Shown: piece after piece, positions 12,349-23,131 of the stretch
Layout: the number at the start of each line of letters is the position of its first letter
Numbering within the stretch: position 1 is the first letter of the stretch
Origin: Gentiana macrophylla
Taxonomy: Eukaryota; Streptophyta; Magnoliopsida; Gentianales; Gentianaceae
Reading direction: 5' to 3'
Assembly: GCA_026214975.1 (NCBI GenBank)
Contig: JAOBSW010001137.1
Span: 248,001-312,000 of the forward strand
DNA length: 64,000 nt
Position numbers and translations under genes: made by a program
The notes under the pieces: generated by a model
The model's input: only the letters and a program-made list of their open reading frames with translations
Told to the model about the DNA's origin: nothing
Database searches by the model: none

Positions 12349-12708
12349 CGAGCCAAATTTTTTTAAAAAAAAAAAAAAAAGGGAGAGACTCACGACCATT
12401 TGTTCATTGATTTCTAGTTTTTTTTTTGGTTTGCTACTTGGATATTAGCATTGATGCTTGCCTTGTTACTACTTGCTTGTTATTACTTCTTCACCACACT
12501 TTTTCGATTCCATATCACTCACCTTTTAAGCCTTTCTTCCAAGCCCTTCTTCATAGAGTGCCTTGGGAGTTTGTCTTTGGTGTTATATTCAGTTTGTGAT
12601 TATTGTGCTTGCTTGCTCCTTATTTGATTTATTCGACGGTTGGACTTCACCTTTGTGAGTTTGAGGGTGAGTTAAACACGAGAGAATTTGGTGAGGTTTT
12701 CTTTCAAA
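11703..12708 (+). other. Chromovirus leader with long A runs
   Basis: This 1-kb leader between primer site and gag has no recognised gene. It is T-rich and holds an A run near 11790-11806 and three long A tracts between about 12253 and 12379, separated by CAGCTCGTATT and CGAGCCAAATTTTT spacers. The spacers share a CGAG/CTCG core of opposite orientation. The tract lengths may be unreliable in the assembly. Confidence 0.6.
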
Positions 12709-13569
12709 ATGGCGCAAGATCATGTTGATGATGCACATCTTGATGGTCGTATTCAACTTCAAATTGCGGCTTCTTATGAACAAATGAATAAAAAAATTGA
12801 AGATACACACCAAGGCCTTTCCGATCAAATTCATGAACTTATGCAACGTCTTGGTCTTGATGAGGAAGGTGGCGTGCAAGGTGTTGGTAGAGGTAGGGGA
12901 CGTGGTGTTCTTGGACGTGGGGTTGGAGGCCGTGGTAGAGGTTATGGTGGCCGTGGTAATGGTGGAGGACGTGGGTTTGTGAATGAGGAAGACGACTTGA
13001 GTGATTTGGCCGATGATTATGTACAAGAAGATTATGAGGCTGTACATGATGATTCGTTACGTGGATTGAAGTATAAGATTCCTTCTTTCGATGGTAAGTT
13101 GGATCCGGGCAAGTACTTGGAGTGGGAAATGAAAATGAACCAGATTTTTTCGGTTCATAACTATAGTGATTCGAAAAAAATGAGGATTGCGACTTTGGAG
13201 TTTACGGGGTATGCTATGTCGTGGTGGCATAGTTTTCAAGAGATTCGACGAAGACGAGGAGAGCAACCGATTAATAGCTGGACTTTACTTACCGAGCATA
13301 TGCGAATCAAATGGGTGCCAAACCATTATTTTCGTGATCAAACTTTTAAGTTGCAGCAATTAACTCAATCGGGGAAGTCGGTGGAGGAATTTCACGAAGA
13401 GATGCAATTAACTATGGTTCGTTCGAACATCATGGAACCCGAGGATGTGACTATGCAGCGATTTTTATGTGGTTTGCGTGACGATATAGCGGGGCAAGTT
13501 GAACTTCAGAATTATGAGACGTTGCATGACATGGTTAATGGTGCTCGGATGATTGAAAGAGCGTCTTAA
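12709..13569 (+). pseudogene. Chromovirus gag (capsid part)
   Basis: The capsid/nucleocapsid precursor starts most plausibly at the ATG at 12709 (MAQDHVDD); an upstream in-frame ATG at 12688 adds seven residues. It has a helical N-terminus, a Gly/Arg-rich stretch (GRGRGRGVLGRG, residues about 60-92) and the retrotransposon gag domain (residues about 120-285). The domain contains IPSFDGKLDPGKYLEWE, YAMSWWHSFQEIRRRRGE and SVEEFHEEMQLTMVRSNI. The frame stops at 13569 before the zinc knuckle. The rest lies downstream after a decayed 200-base stretch. Confidence 0.85.
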
Positions 13570-13777
13570 AGTCGGCGTGAAGCTAGAGCAAGTTCAGCTC
13601 GTCTTTTTGGTTATAGGGTCCTTATTCATCTACTTTTCAGCCGGGGTGTCTCATACTTCTTCTACTCGACTCAACTAAACAAGCTGAAAGTTCATCTCGT
13701 TACTACTAATCATAAAGCGAAAGTTGCTGAATTATTGACTCGGATAAAGGCAAGGCTGTTGAAGTCGTTCTCGAGAT

Positions 13778-14338
13778 ATGGAGTGTTATAAATGCCGAGG
13801 CAAAGGTCATTTTGCGGTAAACTGTCCTAATAAGCGTTCTATGACAATTGTGGAGCATCCGGGACATGCTTTATCCTATGAATCACATTCAGACGAGGAG
13901 GAGCACAATGGAGATGATGATGACGTGGGAGACTTGGAAGCACACGCCACACCCACATATGGTGCGTGTTATGTCATTCGGAAAACGTTGGCTGTTCATG
14001 CTAAGTTGGAGGATTCGATTCAGCGGGAGAATATCTTTCAATCTACTTGTGGCATCGCGGGGAGGACGTGCAATTATATAATCGATTCCGGGAGTTGTGC
14101 CAACTTGGTAAGTGATCTTTTGGTTCGTGATTTTCACTTTCAGCTTTTACCACATGCACATCCTTATAATTTGCAATGGATGAATGACGAGAGTGATATT
14201 CGCGTGTCGCACCAAGCTTATGTTAAATTCCAAGTCGGTAAATTAGTTGATGAGGTTTTATGTGATGTTGTACCACTTAGTGTCACTCGTTTTTTATTAG
14301 GTAGACCGTGGCAATTTGATAGAAACGACCATGTATAG
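13778..14338 (+). pseudogene. Chromovirus zinc knuckle and aspartic protease
   Basis: The frame opens with an intact CX2CX4HX4C zinc knuckle (CYKCRGKGHFAVNC, residues 3-16), then an acidic linker. The protease follows, with active-site motif IIDSGSCANLVS near residue 100 and the ILGRPW-like block FLLGRPWQFDR near its end. This is gag C-terminus plus protease. It ends at a TAG stop at 14336-14338, and RT follows in shifted frames. Confidence 0.85.
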
Positions 14339-14735
14339 CGGTCGGCTTAAACACTTGGTCTTTTACTTTACGAGGTCACCACGATCACTTTGCATCCTAT
14401 GACACCTACACAAGTTCACTCGGAATTAGTTCGCATGACTCATAATCGTAATCTTTGCAATGTTGCGTGAGAAAAAAATAATAAAAGTGAGGAGTTTTAG
14501 TTGAAAATCAATGCGTTACTTTGGAGAAAAAAACAGAGGAGTTTTATCACGTATTGAGGAAGTAATGTCGAAAATTGCAAAAGGCAAGGGGCGTTACTTT
14601 TGAGGGAGATACGGATGGTGCGGCTTGGTAAGGAGTGGGATCCCGAAATCACGAGGAAAAATAAAAGTTGAAAAGAAAAAGCGTTAGGAGTGAAGCCACA
14701 GTTTTCTTGCGAAACCAAACTTAGTTGCTAGCACT

Positions 14736-15560
14736 TTGAATAATGGAAATGGCGTGTTTCTTGTTTATTTTAAAGAAGTCGTCCCAAGTTTTAAGTGCTT
14801 GGTTTCTTTTGGCGACTTAACCTCTTCCCTCCGAGTGTTGTTTGTTCTTTATTGCGAGGATTATGCGGATGTTTTTCGGAGGAGGAACCAAGTGGTTTAC
14901 CACCACTACGTGGCGTTGAACATCAAATCGACTTGGTTCCGGGGCAACACTCCAAGCAGGCACTGCATATCGTGCAAATCCGAGGAAACTAAAGAGATCA
15001 AAAGCAAGTTGCGAATTTGTTGGATAAAGGGAAAATTCGGGAATCTTTAAGTCCGTGTGCCGTTCCGTTATAGTTGTTCGAAAAAGAATGGCGAGTGGCG
15101 TATGTGTATGGATTATCGTGCACTAAATAACATAACCGTTAAATACCGTTACCCAATTCGCGTTTAGGCGATATGCTCGATGAATTACACGGTAGTAAAG
15201 TCTTTACTAAAGTCGATTTAAAAAGTGGGTATCATCAAGTCCGTATCGTGAGGGGATGAGTGGAAAACGCTTTTAAGACTAAGTTTGGGCTTTACGAATG
15301 GTTAGTTATGCCGTTTGGTCTCACGAATGCACCGTCCACTTTTATAAAGCAATGAGCGAAGTTCTACGCGAGTTTATAGGTCATTTGTGGTGGTTTATTT
15401 CGATGATATTTTAATTTATAGCACCAATCTTGATCTTCACGTAGAACATTTGCGGGGTGTACTTGAGACACTACGTCGTGCTAAGTTGTATCACGAATTT
15501 AAAGAAGTGTGATTTTGCTTGGATAAGTCGTGTTTCTTGGGTTTGTTGTAAGTGCGGATG
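14736..15560 (+). pseudogene. Chromovirus reverse transcriptase (heavily frameshifted)
   Basis: Conserved RT blocks appear one after another in changing frames. They are LPPLRGVEHQIDLVPG near 14900, [17 protein letters not shown] near 15105-15155, [18 protein letters not shown] near 15190-15245, the [12 protein letters not shown] block near 15310-15345, and the catalytic VVYFDDILIYS near 15388-15420. The YFDD motif is intact, but at least five frameshifts prevent translation. Confidence 0.82.
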
Positions 15561-16170
15561 GCGTGGAGGTTGACCAAGAAAGGTCCGAGCAATCAAGGAA
15601 TGGCCACAACTCAAAAGCGTGGTGATGTCGTAGCTTCCTTGGTTTGGCGGGGTTTTATCGGCGTTTCGTGAAGGACTTGAGCTCTATTCTTTGCTCCGTT
15701 GCGGAACTTATCAAAAGAATCGCCATTCCATTGGGAGAACGACAAAGGAGTCTTTTGAAACCCATAAGTTTAAACTTATTTACGCACTTTATTCTTGCTT
15801 TACGATTTTGATAAAGTCTTTGAATTAGAGTGCGATGCTTGAGGGTGGGCATAGGGGCGTTTTACTCCAAGATAAGCGTACCATTGCTTATTTCTCCGAG
15901 AAACTTAAGTGCGCATTTAAATTACTCCACGTATGATAAAGAAGCTGTATGCTTTAATTCGTTGTTTACAAGCGTGGCGGCATTACCTTAGACCTCGAGT
16001 TCATTATTCACACGGACCACGAGTCATTAAAATACCTTAAGGGTCAAGGTAAGTTGAGTAAAGCGCCATATTCGTTACATTGAGTTTATCGAGTCCTTTC
16101 CTTATGTGATTAAGTTTAAAAGGACAAGATAATATTGTGGCGGATGCTTTGTCACGTAGGCATTCATTAA
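15561..16170 (+). pseudogene. Chromovirus RT thumb and RNase H (broken)
   Basis: The stretch holds fragments in shifted frames: a FYRRFVKDLS-like thumb block near 15655, the AYFSEKL block near 15885, YLRP near 15985, and the RNase H end motif VADALSRRHSL at 16138-16170. No single frame covers the domain. Confidence 0.7.
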
Positions 16171-17396
16171 TTACATCTTTGCAAACTCGCATGTTTGGGT
16201 TTGAGGCTATAAAGGATTTGTATCCTAATGATCCACGATTTTGGGAGATTTTTGACAAGTGTCCTTCATCCACTTTTCCCGACTATTACATTCACGATAG
16301 GGTTTTGTTCAAAGGAGATAAGTTATGCATTCTAGGACATCTATCCGTGACTTATTATTGAGAGAGGCGCATGGGGGTGGTTTAATGGGTCATTTGGTGT
16401 CGATAAAACTTTGGACATGTTGCGTATTCACTTCTTTTGGCCTAAGATGCGGGGTGATGTTGCGAGGTTTTGTGAGTCTTGCCTTACTTGTAAGCATGCT
16501 AAGTCGACCTTAAAGCCCCACGGATTGTATACACCTTTACTATACCTACCACTCCTTGGGTGATATTTCGATGGATTTTGTGTTAGGTTTACCTAGGTCT
16601 AAAGCGGGAAAGACTACTGTGTTTGTGGTAGTCGATAGATTTTCTAAGATGGCTCATTTTATACCATGTTCTAAGACTAATGATGCATCTTATGTGGCTG
16701 ATTTGTTCTTCAAGGAGATAGTGCGTTTGCATGGGATTCTAGAACCATTGTAAGTGACCGTGATACTAAGTTTGTAAGTCACTTTTGGCGCGTTTTGTGG
16801 TTGCGTCTAGGCACTCACTTGTTATTTTCCCGCCGTTCCACCCACAAGCAGATGGTCAAACCGAGGTTGTGAATCGGGTCTTAGGTCAATTGTTAAAACG
16901 GTGGTGCAGCGCAATCTAAAGAATTGGGAGTCGACTTTGCCTTACATTGAGTTTGCGTATAATAGAGCTAAACATTCAGCTACTCAATTTGCTCCTTTTG
17001 AACTTGTTTATGGGTTTTACCTTCTACACCATTTGATTTTGTTCCTTTGCCTCGGTGAGCACGTGAGTTTGGATGGTGAAGCTAAAGCTAAGTTGGTGAG
17101 ATCACTTCATGAAAAGGCCAGGCTGAATGTCGAGAAAGCTACGGAGAGATTCATAAAAGCACGCAAATAAAGGTCGCAAAGAGATGATATTCAATCCAGG
17201 TGATTTGGTTTGGTTGCATCTTCGGAAGGATAGATTTCCACATTTGCGCAAGTCAAAGCTACATGCTCGTGGAGATGGTCCATTCAAGGTGTTGAAGCGC
17301 ATCAATAACAATGCCTACGAGCTTGATATCCCTCCGGATTGGAATATATCTTCAACGTTCAATGTGGCAGATTTGTCTCCATTTACGGTTCCTTGA
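16171..17396 (+). pseudogene. Chromovirus integrase with GPY/F end (broken)
   Basis: The zinc-binding module lies at 16300-16510 (REAHGGGLMGH, with the Cys pair in another frame). The core begins at 16556 with [13 protein letters not shown] (first catalytic Asp) and [15 protein letters not shown]. The second Asp is in VSDRDTKF near 16755 and the Glu in [13 protein letters not shown] near 16840-16880. A later block (FAYNRAKHSATQFAPFELVYGF) is at 16950-17020. The C-terminal GPY/F module is open at 17184-17396 ([31 protein letters not shown]). No chromodomain follows before the polypurine tract. Confidence 0.87.
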
Positions 17397-17419
17397 GATC
17401 GAGGGCAGATCCTTCTCAA

Positions 17420-17430
17420 CCGGGAGGGAG
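17420..17430 (+). other. Chromovirus polypurine tract
   Basis: CCGGGAGGGAG directly precedes the 3' LTR start TGATCGTATAAAG, the expected site of plus-strand priming. Confidence 0.8.
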
Positions 17431-18393
17431 TGATCGTATAAAGAGAGTGAAGGCGTTGAAGATGAATTGGAGATTCAAGATGGTCCGATGGCGAGCTCGG
17501 AAGCGAAGACTCGAGGATGCATTGAAGAAACTAGTTCTTTCTTTGAGTTATGATCAGTGGGAGAGGAAAACTTATCCATTCTATTATTATTTAAATGTAA
17601 TAAGGGTAGGGGGCATTTTGGGAGTTTGACCATTTTGAACAACCCTTCCCAAAATGGCGATTTTGTCAAAACCGACCTTGACTTTCCATTTTGGGAAACT
17701 AAAACTTCTATCCCAATGTTCCTTACACTTTAAGGGTAACCTAGGTCTAAACCACATTTATCTACCCTTTTGACCCTTCAAAAACCCGATACCTTTTTCA
17801 CCTTATTTTTGGAAACTTTCCTTACTAAAATTAGACCTTGTCAAGTTTACACCCAAGACTTGTCCAAGACTTGTCCTAGACATGCCTTGGACGTGCCTAA
17901 CTCTTACCATCCTCCCACATCGAAATTTGTGAAGTTTAGCTTCCAAATTCACAAAGTATAACTACTTTTGTCCCACATTGCCCAAATGGGGAGTTGTCTT
18001 TTATTTCTAGTTCTATATATACTTGAGTACTTACCTTGTACAAACTAAGTTATATTTTGAGTGAAATATTATATATTTTAAAGTTTCAGTGATTGAAACA
18101 AATAGTTAAAACTTTTCCTTGTGACTGGGTGAAGGTTTAACTAGAGAATTTATCAAAGGTGTGAGCGACCTTTGTGCGATATTCTCGAACTTGGAGAAAC
18201 AGTGAAGTGCGACTCGAGGTGGATCTCTAGTAAGCATTTCTTCTTGTTTTCTCTTCATCTATCCTTTCATTTTAGTTTTCTAAAATCCATTTGTTCTAGT
18301 AAGTTTTCATTTCTTCTTGTTTTCTCTTCATAAAACATGATTACTAGCTTATTTTGTTGAATACTTAAATCTAGATCCTTAGTTTTCATATCA
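17431..18393 (+). repeat. Chromovirus 3' LTR
   Basis: The repeat matches 10751-11689 but is 24 bp longer. Near its end the segment CTAGTAAG..TTTCTTCTTG with its TTTTCTCTTCAT tail occurs twice (about 18226-18260 and 18295-18331), where the other LTR has it once. Other differences are scattered substitutions and single-base indels. Confidence 0.9.
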
Positions 18394-19136
18394 TTATACT
18401 ATGTCTTGAGTCTTGATCTTGAATCTTGAACTCAAACCGCGGATCACGAACCACGAACACCCGAGAAGAAAAAAGGCTTTTTAATTAAATAAAACCAATT
18501 TATTATAATTAATCTTTTTTTTTTGTTATTACATGCGGCTGCATTTTTTTTTTCTCTTTCGGCTGTTACAAAAAAATTTCCCAGAAAAATATATATATAT
18601 TTTTTTAATTTTGCCATACAGCAGCCTTTTATAAAAAAAAATTAGGTTACAAAAAATTTTGTGACACAGCCGCAAGCTTTATACCCTAGCCGCATGCAAT
18701 TTTATAAACAGGACTTATAGCAACGCTTTTCAGCGTCGCAGAAAGTCCTATAGCAGTTTTTAAAAAAAACAAATTTAAACCGTTTCTCCTCGTTCATACC
18801 TTGGGTTTCGCATCGATCTTCATCTTTTCAGCAAGATCTTCATCTTTTCGAGCCCAGAATAACAAAATTACAATAAAAGATGCTACTTTTACAATGAATT
18901 TTTGAAAATTGACATAAAAAAATACAATTCCTATGCTCAATTGTTACTAAACAAAGGAGCTACAAAATAGATCTACGGGTAAACTGTACCAACCCAATCC
19001 ATCTCTTCAACCACAACATTCACAAGCATACAACATGATAAATTTCGAATTTACAAAAAAAACGAAATAAAAACACCTAAAACATGCTTTTCCACTCCTA
19101 GATCTAAAACTCATATTCTTTGATCGTTAGATCAAA
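18394..19136 (-). other. Copia leader between primer site and the chromovirus
   Basis: No gene was recognised. The sequence is AT-rich with several runs of A or T. It should contain the copia leader and gag start, but no gag-like N-terminal coding was found on the minus strand. This suggests a deletion next to the chromovirus. Confidence 0.5.
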
Positions 19137-19149
19137 GGCTCCGATACCA
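19137..19149 (-). other. Copia primer-binding site (initiator tRNA-Met type)
   Basis: On the minus strand TGGTATCGGAGCC lies two bases inside the 5' LTR. It differs by one base from the usual TGGTATCAGAGC complement of initiator tRNA-Met. Confidence 0.8.
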
Positions 19150-19151
19150 CT

Positions 19152-20995
19152 TGTTAGATATAATATCGTCGGATCAATCATAGATTGACCCGATTACGCA
19201 GCGGAATGCATCAGATCTAGATCTAAACGAAACAAAGAACATAATTAAAGATCTAAATCACAACAAGGGGTTTGGGAGCCTACCTATTTATGGTGCTTAA
19301 CTCCAAGAAACAAAAGGCTCCTTGAACACGTGATTGAGCGACCACCGTCTTCCAGCGTGTGTCTCAAGCAACACCAAGTGGATGGTGTTTCCCGCCGCGG
19401 ACCTCCTTGATATGCTACGGAATAATCCCGAAGATTATTCCAACTCAAACCCAAAGAAAATAGCCGAAAATTCCAAGCTATTTTTCTTATGATAATGGCG
19501 TGTATTTTGTTGTGTGTCAAAAGGCTTGGAAGAACTCTCTTTATATAGGAGAGTAAAACTTAACCTCCAAGGATTAAATAATTAAGAGATAATTATTACA
19601 TTAATCCTTTTTCCAAATAAAAGATAAATAAAATAATTATCCCAAACAAATTAGGATAAATCATATTATTATCTAATATTCTAAGAATTATCATTTAACA
19701 AATAAAAGATAAATCACATGTCAAATAATTATCCAAGAAAACTAATTTCCTAATAATTAAATAATACAACAAAGATGCGCCACTTGCAAAACCCAAAATA
19801 AGGTCCATACGCATTTTACTATATTTGACCAATTTGGTCAAAAAAGGTCAACACACCAATTTGGGCCGAGTCCACGAAAAATGTCTTTTCCGTGTATTTA
19901 ATTATTTAGTCCAACTAAACAATTAATCCGCATATCAATTAAATAGTCCAATCCAACTATTTAATTATAATTGAGGTGCAACGACGAGAAAACCTATATG
20001 CTATATTAGGAGCCACGTCGGGGACCATGGACCCATATTCAGTAGCTACAATAAGTCGAATAAAATTATCCGTCAGACAGAATAATTATATCCAACCTAT
20101 TAATTCCGGGATTACACCACCATAAACCCGAAACTGAACTCTATCGAATATAGATAACTTACACTCAATTTATGAGTCGAAATCGTCCACTGATATAATC
20201 ATTACATACGGATAAATCCTCCATACACTGTTCACTTCGATTCGGGATATTTCCGTAAACCCTTCTCGAAACCTATTATCCTTATTTACCATTAACCCCC
20301 TAGTGATCAATTAGTTCATAAACAATATAATATGAACTGGGCCCATCGATCGATTTCTAGGGTCAACAAATAAGGAGGCGTCATGTCTACTACTTCCCGA
20401 GGAAGGAATGGATTACATATACGTGATAACACGGACTACTCTCACTCATCGAGAATAGAGCCAACGAGAAGTGTTGGACCACATACTGCGAAGTGATCCT
20501 TACTAACACATCAAACTCTACCTAGTCTAAGCGTTAAATGCAGTGATCACCTCAGGATTAAGATTAATCCATATATGATCATCTTGTGACTCGATAAGAC
20601 TTCGATTCTGAATTATACCGAGAACTCAAATCAAATCGGTCCGATCTATATGATTATCAACATATATAAATGCCCCACTAGGTACCCTATTACCGGCGAT
20701 CCGGATAAGGCGCCACACCGTATAGTGTTGGGGCGCATTAATAGCAAATTAATCATGCGACCCCTACTCAGATTAATAAACGCTACGGACTAAGTTAATT
20801 TTAAGTACATCTCACTAACTCAATCCTCTTGTGTATAGCCATACACTGAGTTATGTGATTACATAAACGAGGTACTTAGGGTTTTCTGTAGTGTATACAT
20901 ATTGGCAATAAATGCGAATAAATAAGATGAAATAAATTCTGTCATTTATTTAAATAAAACAATTACAATTTTTCTTTCGGGCATAAAACCTGACA
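19152..20995 (-). repeat. Copia 5' LTR
   Basis: The 1844-bp partner of 4930-6776 has ends TGTTAG and CTGACA on the plus strand. A minus-strand TATA box (TATATAAA) lies at 19547-19540. Confidence 0.92.
19540..19547 (-). promoter_or_regulatory. TATA box of the copia 5' LTR
   Basis: TATATAAA on the minus strand is the likely core promoter of the element. The matching site in the other LTR lies near 5320. Confidence 0.55.
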
Positions 20996-21000
20996 CTTTT
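20996..21000. repeat. Target-site duplication CTTTT (right) of the copia element
   Basis: This matches 4925-4929 exactly and marks the right edge of the insertion. Confidence 0.9.
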
Positions 21001-21272
21001 CAAGAGCAAGTTTTTCAGTAAACACAACATGTCTAACTCATGGAACATCTATGCAAGTATTCCTGGAATTGAAAGCACAACAACTAATGAAGCCATGAGA
21101 GAATATGCTGAAAGATATGACAACTTAGTTTCTTTTTATGTATTGTATTTTAATACTCAGTATTGTAACCCAGTATGTTTAATAAAATATTAGTTTCTCA
21201 GTTCGGTTTGTTTTTGTTCGTTTCGGGTTTATCTTTTTGCATTCCTTTTGAGGAGGGTATTGACATCATCAT

Positions 21273-21284
21273 AAAGGGGGAAAT
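21273..21284 (+). other. SIRE-like polypurine tract
   Basis: AAAGGGGGAAAT directly precedes a TGTTGG LTR start. This purine-run/TGTTGG junction is usual in plant copia elements. Confidence 0.7.
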
Positions 21285-21365
21285 TGTTGGAAATAAAATT
21301 TAAGTTTTGATGACGATTCATCACTTATTCTGTTATTATCTTAGACCCCATTGATGAAGTGTCAT
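21285..21365 (+). repeat. First 81 bp of the SIRE-like 3' LTR
   Basis: The stretch begins TGTTGGAAATAAAATT and includes AAGTTTTGATGACGA, typical of the start of such LTRs. It ends in GTCAT (21361-21365), the likely left target duplication of Tat-1. Confidence 0.55.
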
Positions 21366-21499
21366 TGTAACGCAAATTTCGTGTTAATCCCTGAAAATTA
21401 CAAAGAAACACAAAATTGTAACAAATGAAATTTTTATTAATTTATGAAATAAAAAGCGGGTTACAATCTCTTGAATCCTTTGATTCTCCCTATTGGGAA

Positions 21500-21745
21500 T
21501 TAATTGTCTTCCGGATATCGCAGAAGGACTTCGAATTTAGTGTTGGGTTTTTTATCTCCTGGATATGGCGGAAGAGCTTTGAATTTATGATTTCCCGGAT
21601 ATGGCGGAAGAGCTTTGAAGTTTGTGATCTTCCAGATATGGCGGAAGAGTTTGGGGATTTGTGGCCTTCCGGATGTAGCGGAAGGGCTTTGAGTTTATGA
21701 TCTCCCGGATATGGCGGAAGAAATTTGAAATCGAAGACTCCGGAT
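21500..21745. repeat. 37-bp minisatellite inside the Tat-1 LTR
   Basis: About seven units of roughly 36-38 bp share the core CCGGATATGGCGGAAG with spacers such as AGCTTTGAATTTATGATCT. Each core can form a CTTCCG/CGGAAG stem. The same array is in the other LTR at 63094-63340 with few differences, so it existed before the last insertion. Confidence 0.85.
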
Positions 21746-22044
21746 ATCGCAGAAGGCTCCAATGTTGATGAAGACTTGAAGGGATTTCGTGTTACCTTCG
21801 ATCTCCTTGTGGAAGAAACTTCGACTTTGTGAGGATCTTCGAGCGTTGGGGATGCTTTTCGGTCTTCTTTGCTTCTTGAAGAACTTTGAAGATCTTCGAG
21901 TGTTGCTTCGCCTTCTTGAAGAACTTGAAGGGTTGTTTGAAGATCTTCGAGTGTTGTTGATGAATGCTTGAACCTTCTGGCTCTGAGGTTTCTATCAACT
22001 CTTCAATGTATCTTCTGTCCCTTGTAAATGACCAAGATCTCTCC

Positions 22045-22052
22045 TATTTATA
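22045..22052 (-). promoter_or_regulatory. TATA box of the Tat-1 LTR
   Basis: TATAAATA on the minus strand lies in CTATAAATAGGAGAG context. The same element is at 63636-63629 in the 5' LTR, where it would drive gag-pol. Confidence 0.6.
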
Positions 22053-22451
22053 GTGCTAGGTGATGCCTTTGCATTAATTCGCATTAAGTGCATTCACACT
22101 CTTGATTGATTTCCAGAAGATTTCGCATTTATTATAAATCATTAAATCTCCTAATAAATTGATTTTTAAGAGATTTTATGATTTATTGAATTTTATAATA
22201 TTTCCCAATATTTAATGGAGGGAATAATATAAAATATTTAGACTTAATGGCATGTGTAGTATGTGACAAATATAATGTGTCACACATGTATATTTCTACA
22301 TAGCCATTTAATTATAAATAATCAAATCTCTACATTTCTAAGATATTTTATTTATTTATTTATATCATCTCCTATCATTTTGTATAGGAAATAAAATGAA
22401 TTTAATTACGTGACATTTATATTATGTCACAAAAAAAATTTTATTTCTACA

Positions 22452-22464
22452 AATGCCCCCTCGA
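22452..22464 (-). other. Tat-1 polypurine tract
   Basis: On the minus strand TCGAGGGGGCATT directly precedes the LTR start TGTAGAAATAAAATT. Confidence 0.75.
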
Positions 22465-23131
22465 GACTTGTTGTTGTTCCGGTAAAATTATACCGTAACG
22501 ACGAGTCTCGACTTTATAACCCCTTTTTTAATTTTATATTTCTATGAGGCAGCACACTTATTTTTGTTCCCAAATTATTAATATTATTATTATTATAATT
22601 TTTTTTTTTAACAGAAAGAAAAGGAAACCAACTCCCTTATCTTTAAGTCGGCCACGTTTTTTTTTCGTTTTTTTATTTTTATTTTTTTTTTCTTGTAACA
22701 AAGTAACACAAAGAAAAGGAAACCAAATCCCTTTTCTTTAAGTCGGCTGGGCCTTTTTTTTTTTGTTTTTTTTTTTGGATAAGCCAATTACAATTAGGTA
22801 AATTTTGTCCCACATTGCTTAGAATAGACTTGATTCTTTCTATCTTCTCCTATATAAATAAATCTTCACCTCTCTTTCAAGCACACCAATTCTTCTTCAA
22901 CCCCAAAAGAGTCAAGGAGCTGAGAGTCTCAGGCATTCCTCCTCTTTAGTTGGCTAACTGGCCATGTCGACTGCTGATTGGAAGTCGATTATCAATTTTT
23001 TTTGACTTTCGTCTTTCTCGTTGGCGGTTGACTAAAAGTCAAAAAAAAATTTTGTCTTGTTTTTTTGTTTAATTATTTTTTCCTTGCTTTGCAGGGTAAC
23101 CGGAGGCCATATTGGGTGTTGCTGTTTTGAG
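22465..23131 (+). other. Promoter and 5' untranslated region of the Tat-1 antisense gene
   Basis: No coding region was recognised. The stretch holds T-rich runs, TTTGTCCCACATTGC at 22806-22820 and a TATA box at 22851. Past the likely start site a T-rich stretch ends in TTGCTTTGCAG at 23094, a good 3' splice site. A 5' untranslated intron before the minisatellite is therefore likely, but its donor was not fixed. Confidence 0.5.
22851..22860 (+). promoter_or_regulatory. TATA box of the Tat-1 antisense gene
   Basis: TATATAAATA on the plus strand lies about 30 bases after the CCCACATTGC motif and about 730 bases before the ATG at 23580. It is opposite in direction to gag-pol. The same two-part arrangement is seen in the chromovirus LTR at 11289/11335. 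Confidence 0.55.

Larger units (their letters stand above)
10751..18393 (+). mobile_element. Ty3/gypsy chromovirus (Reina-like) inside the copia element
   Basis: LTRs of 939 and 963 bp (TGATAC...ATATCA) enclose plus-strand gag, zinc knuckle, protease, RT, RNase H and integrase. The integrase comes last, as in gypsy elements. The primer site matches initiator tRNA-Met, and the integrase ends with a GPY/F module. Lineage by overall wording is chromovirus, probably Reina; no chromodomain was found after the GPF module. Pol has numerous frameshifts. No target duplication is visible: AAACA is on the left and TTATA on the right. Confidence 0.85.
4930..20995 (-). mobile_element. Ty1/copia LTR retrotransposon with a nested chromovirus
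   Basis: Two 1.85-kb direct repeats with TGTTAG...CTAACA ends flank minus-strand gag-pol genes in copia order: gag, protease, integrase, RT, RNase H. The 5' LTR is on the right (19152-20995), followed by an initiator-tRNA-Met primer site. The 3' LTR is on the left (4930-6776). A 5-bp target duplication confirms a single insertion event. A 7.6-kb chromovirus at 10751-18393 splits the gag/leader region. The genes carry many frameshifts, so the element is dead. Confidence 0.92.
20996..21365 (+). mobile_element. SIRE/Maximus-like remnant, right part with PPT and LTR start
   Basis: This continues the plus-strand block interrupted at 4929. About 200 bases of decayed coding and 3' untranslated sequence are followed by a polypurine tract at 21273-21284 (AAAGGGGGAAAT) and an LTR beginning TGTTGGAAATAAAATT at 21285. 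The LTR is cut after 81 bp by Tat-1 at 21366; the remainder should lie beyond the window on the far side of Tat-1. Confidence 0.6.
21366..22451 (-). repeat. Tat-1 3' LTR
   Basis: The 1086-bp repeat has ends TGTAG/TTACA when read on the minus strand and matches 62960-64000 closely. It contains a 37-bp-unit minisatellite (21500-21745), three GATCTTCGAGTGTTG-like repeats (21830-21960) and a minus-strand TATA box at 22052-22045. Open frames in it (for example 21425-21700) are by-products of the minisatellite. Confidence 0.9.

Noticed and set aside
12253..12379. Retroposon poly(A) tails
   Set aside because: The A tracts lie inside the chromovirus leader with no LINE or SINE body next to them and no target duplication. 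They look like simple-sequence expansion.
21425..21762. Open frames on both strands within the Tat-1 LTR (also 63019-63582)
   Set aside because: They are produced by the 37-bp minisatellite and by low stop density, with repetitive peptides and no domain.
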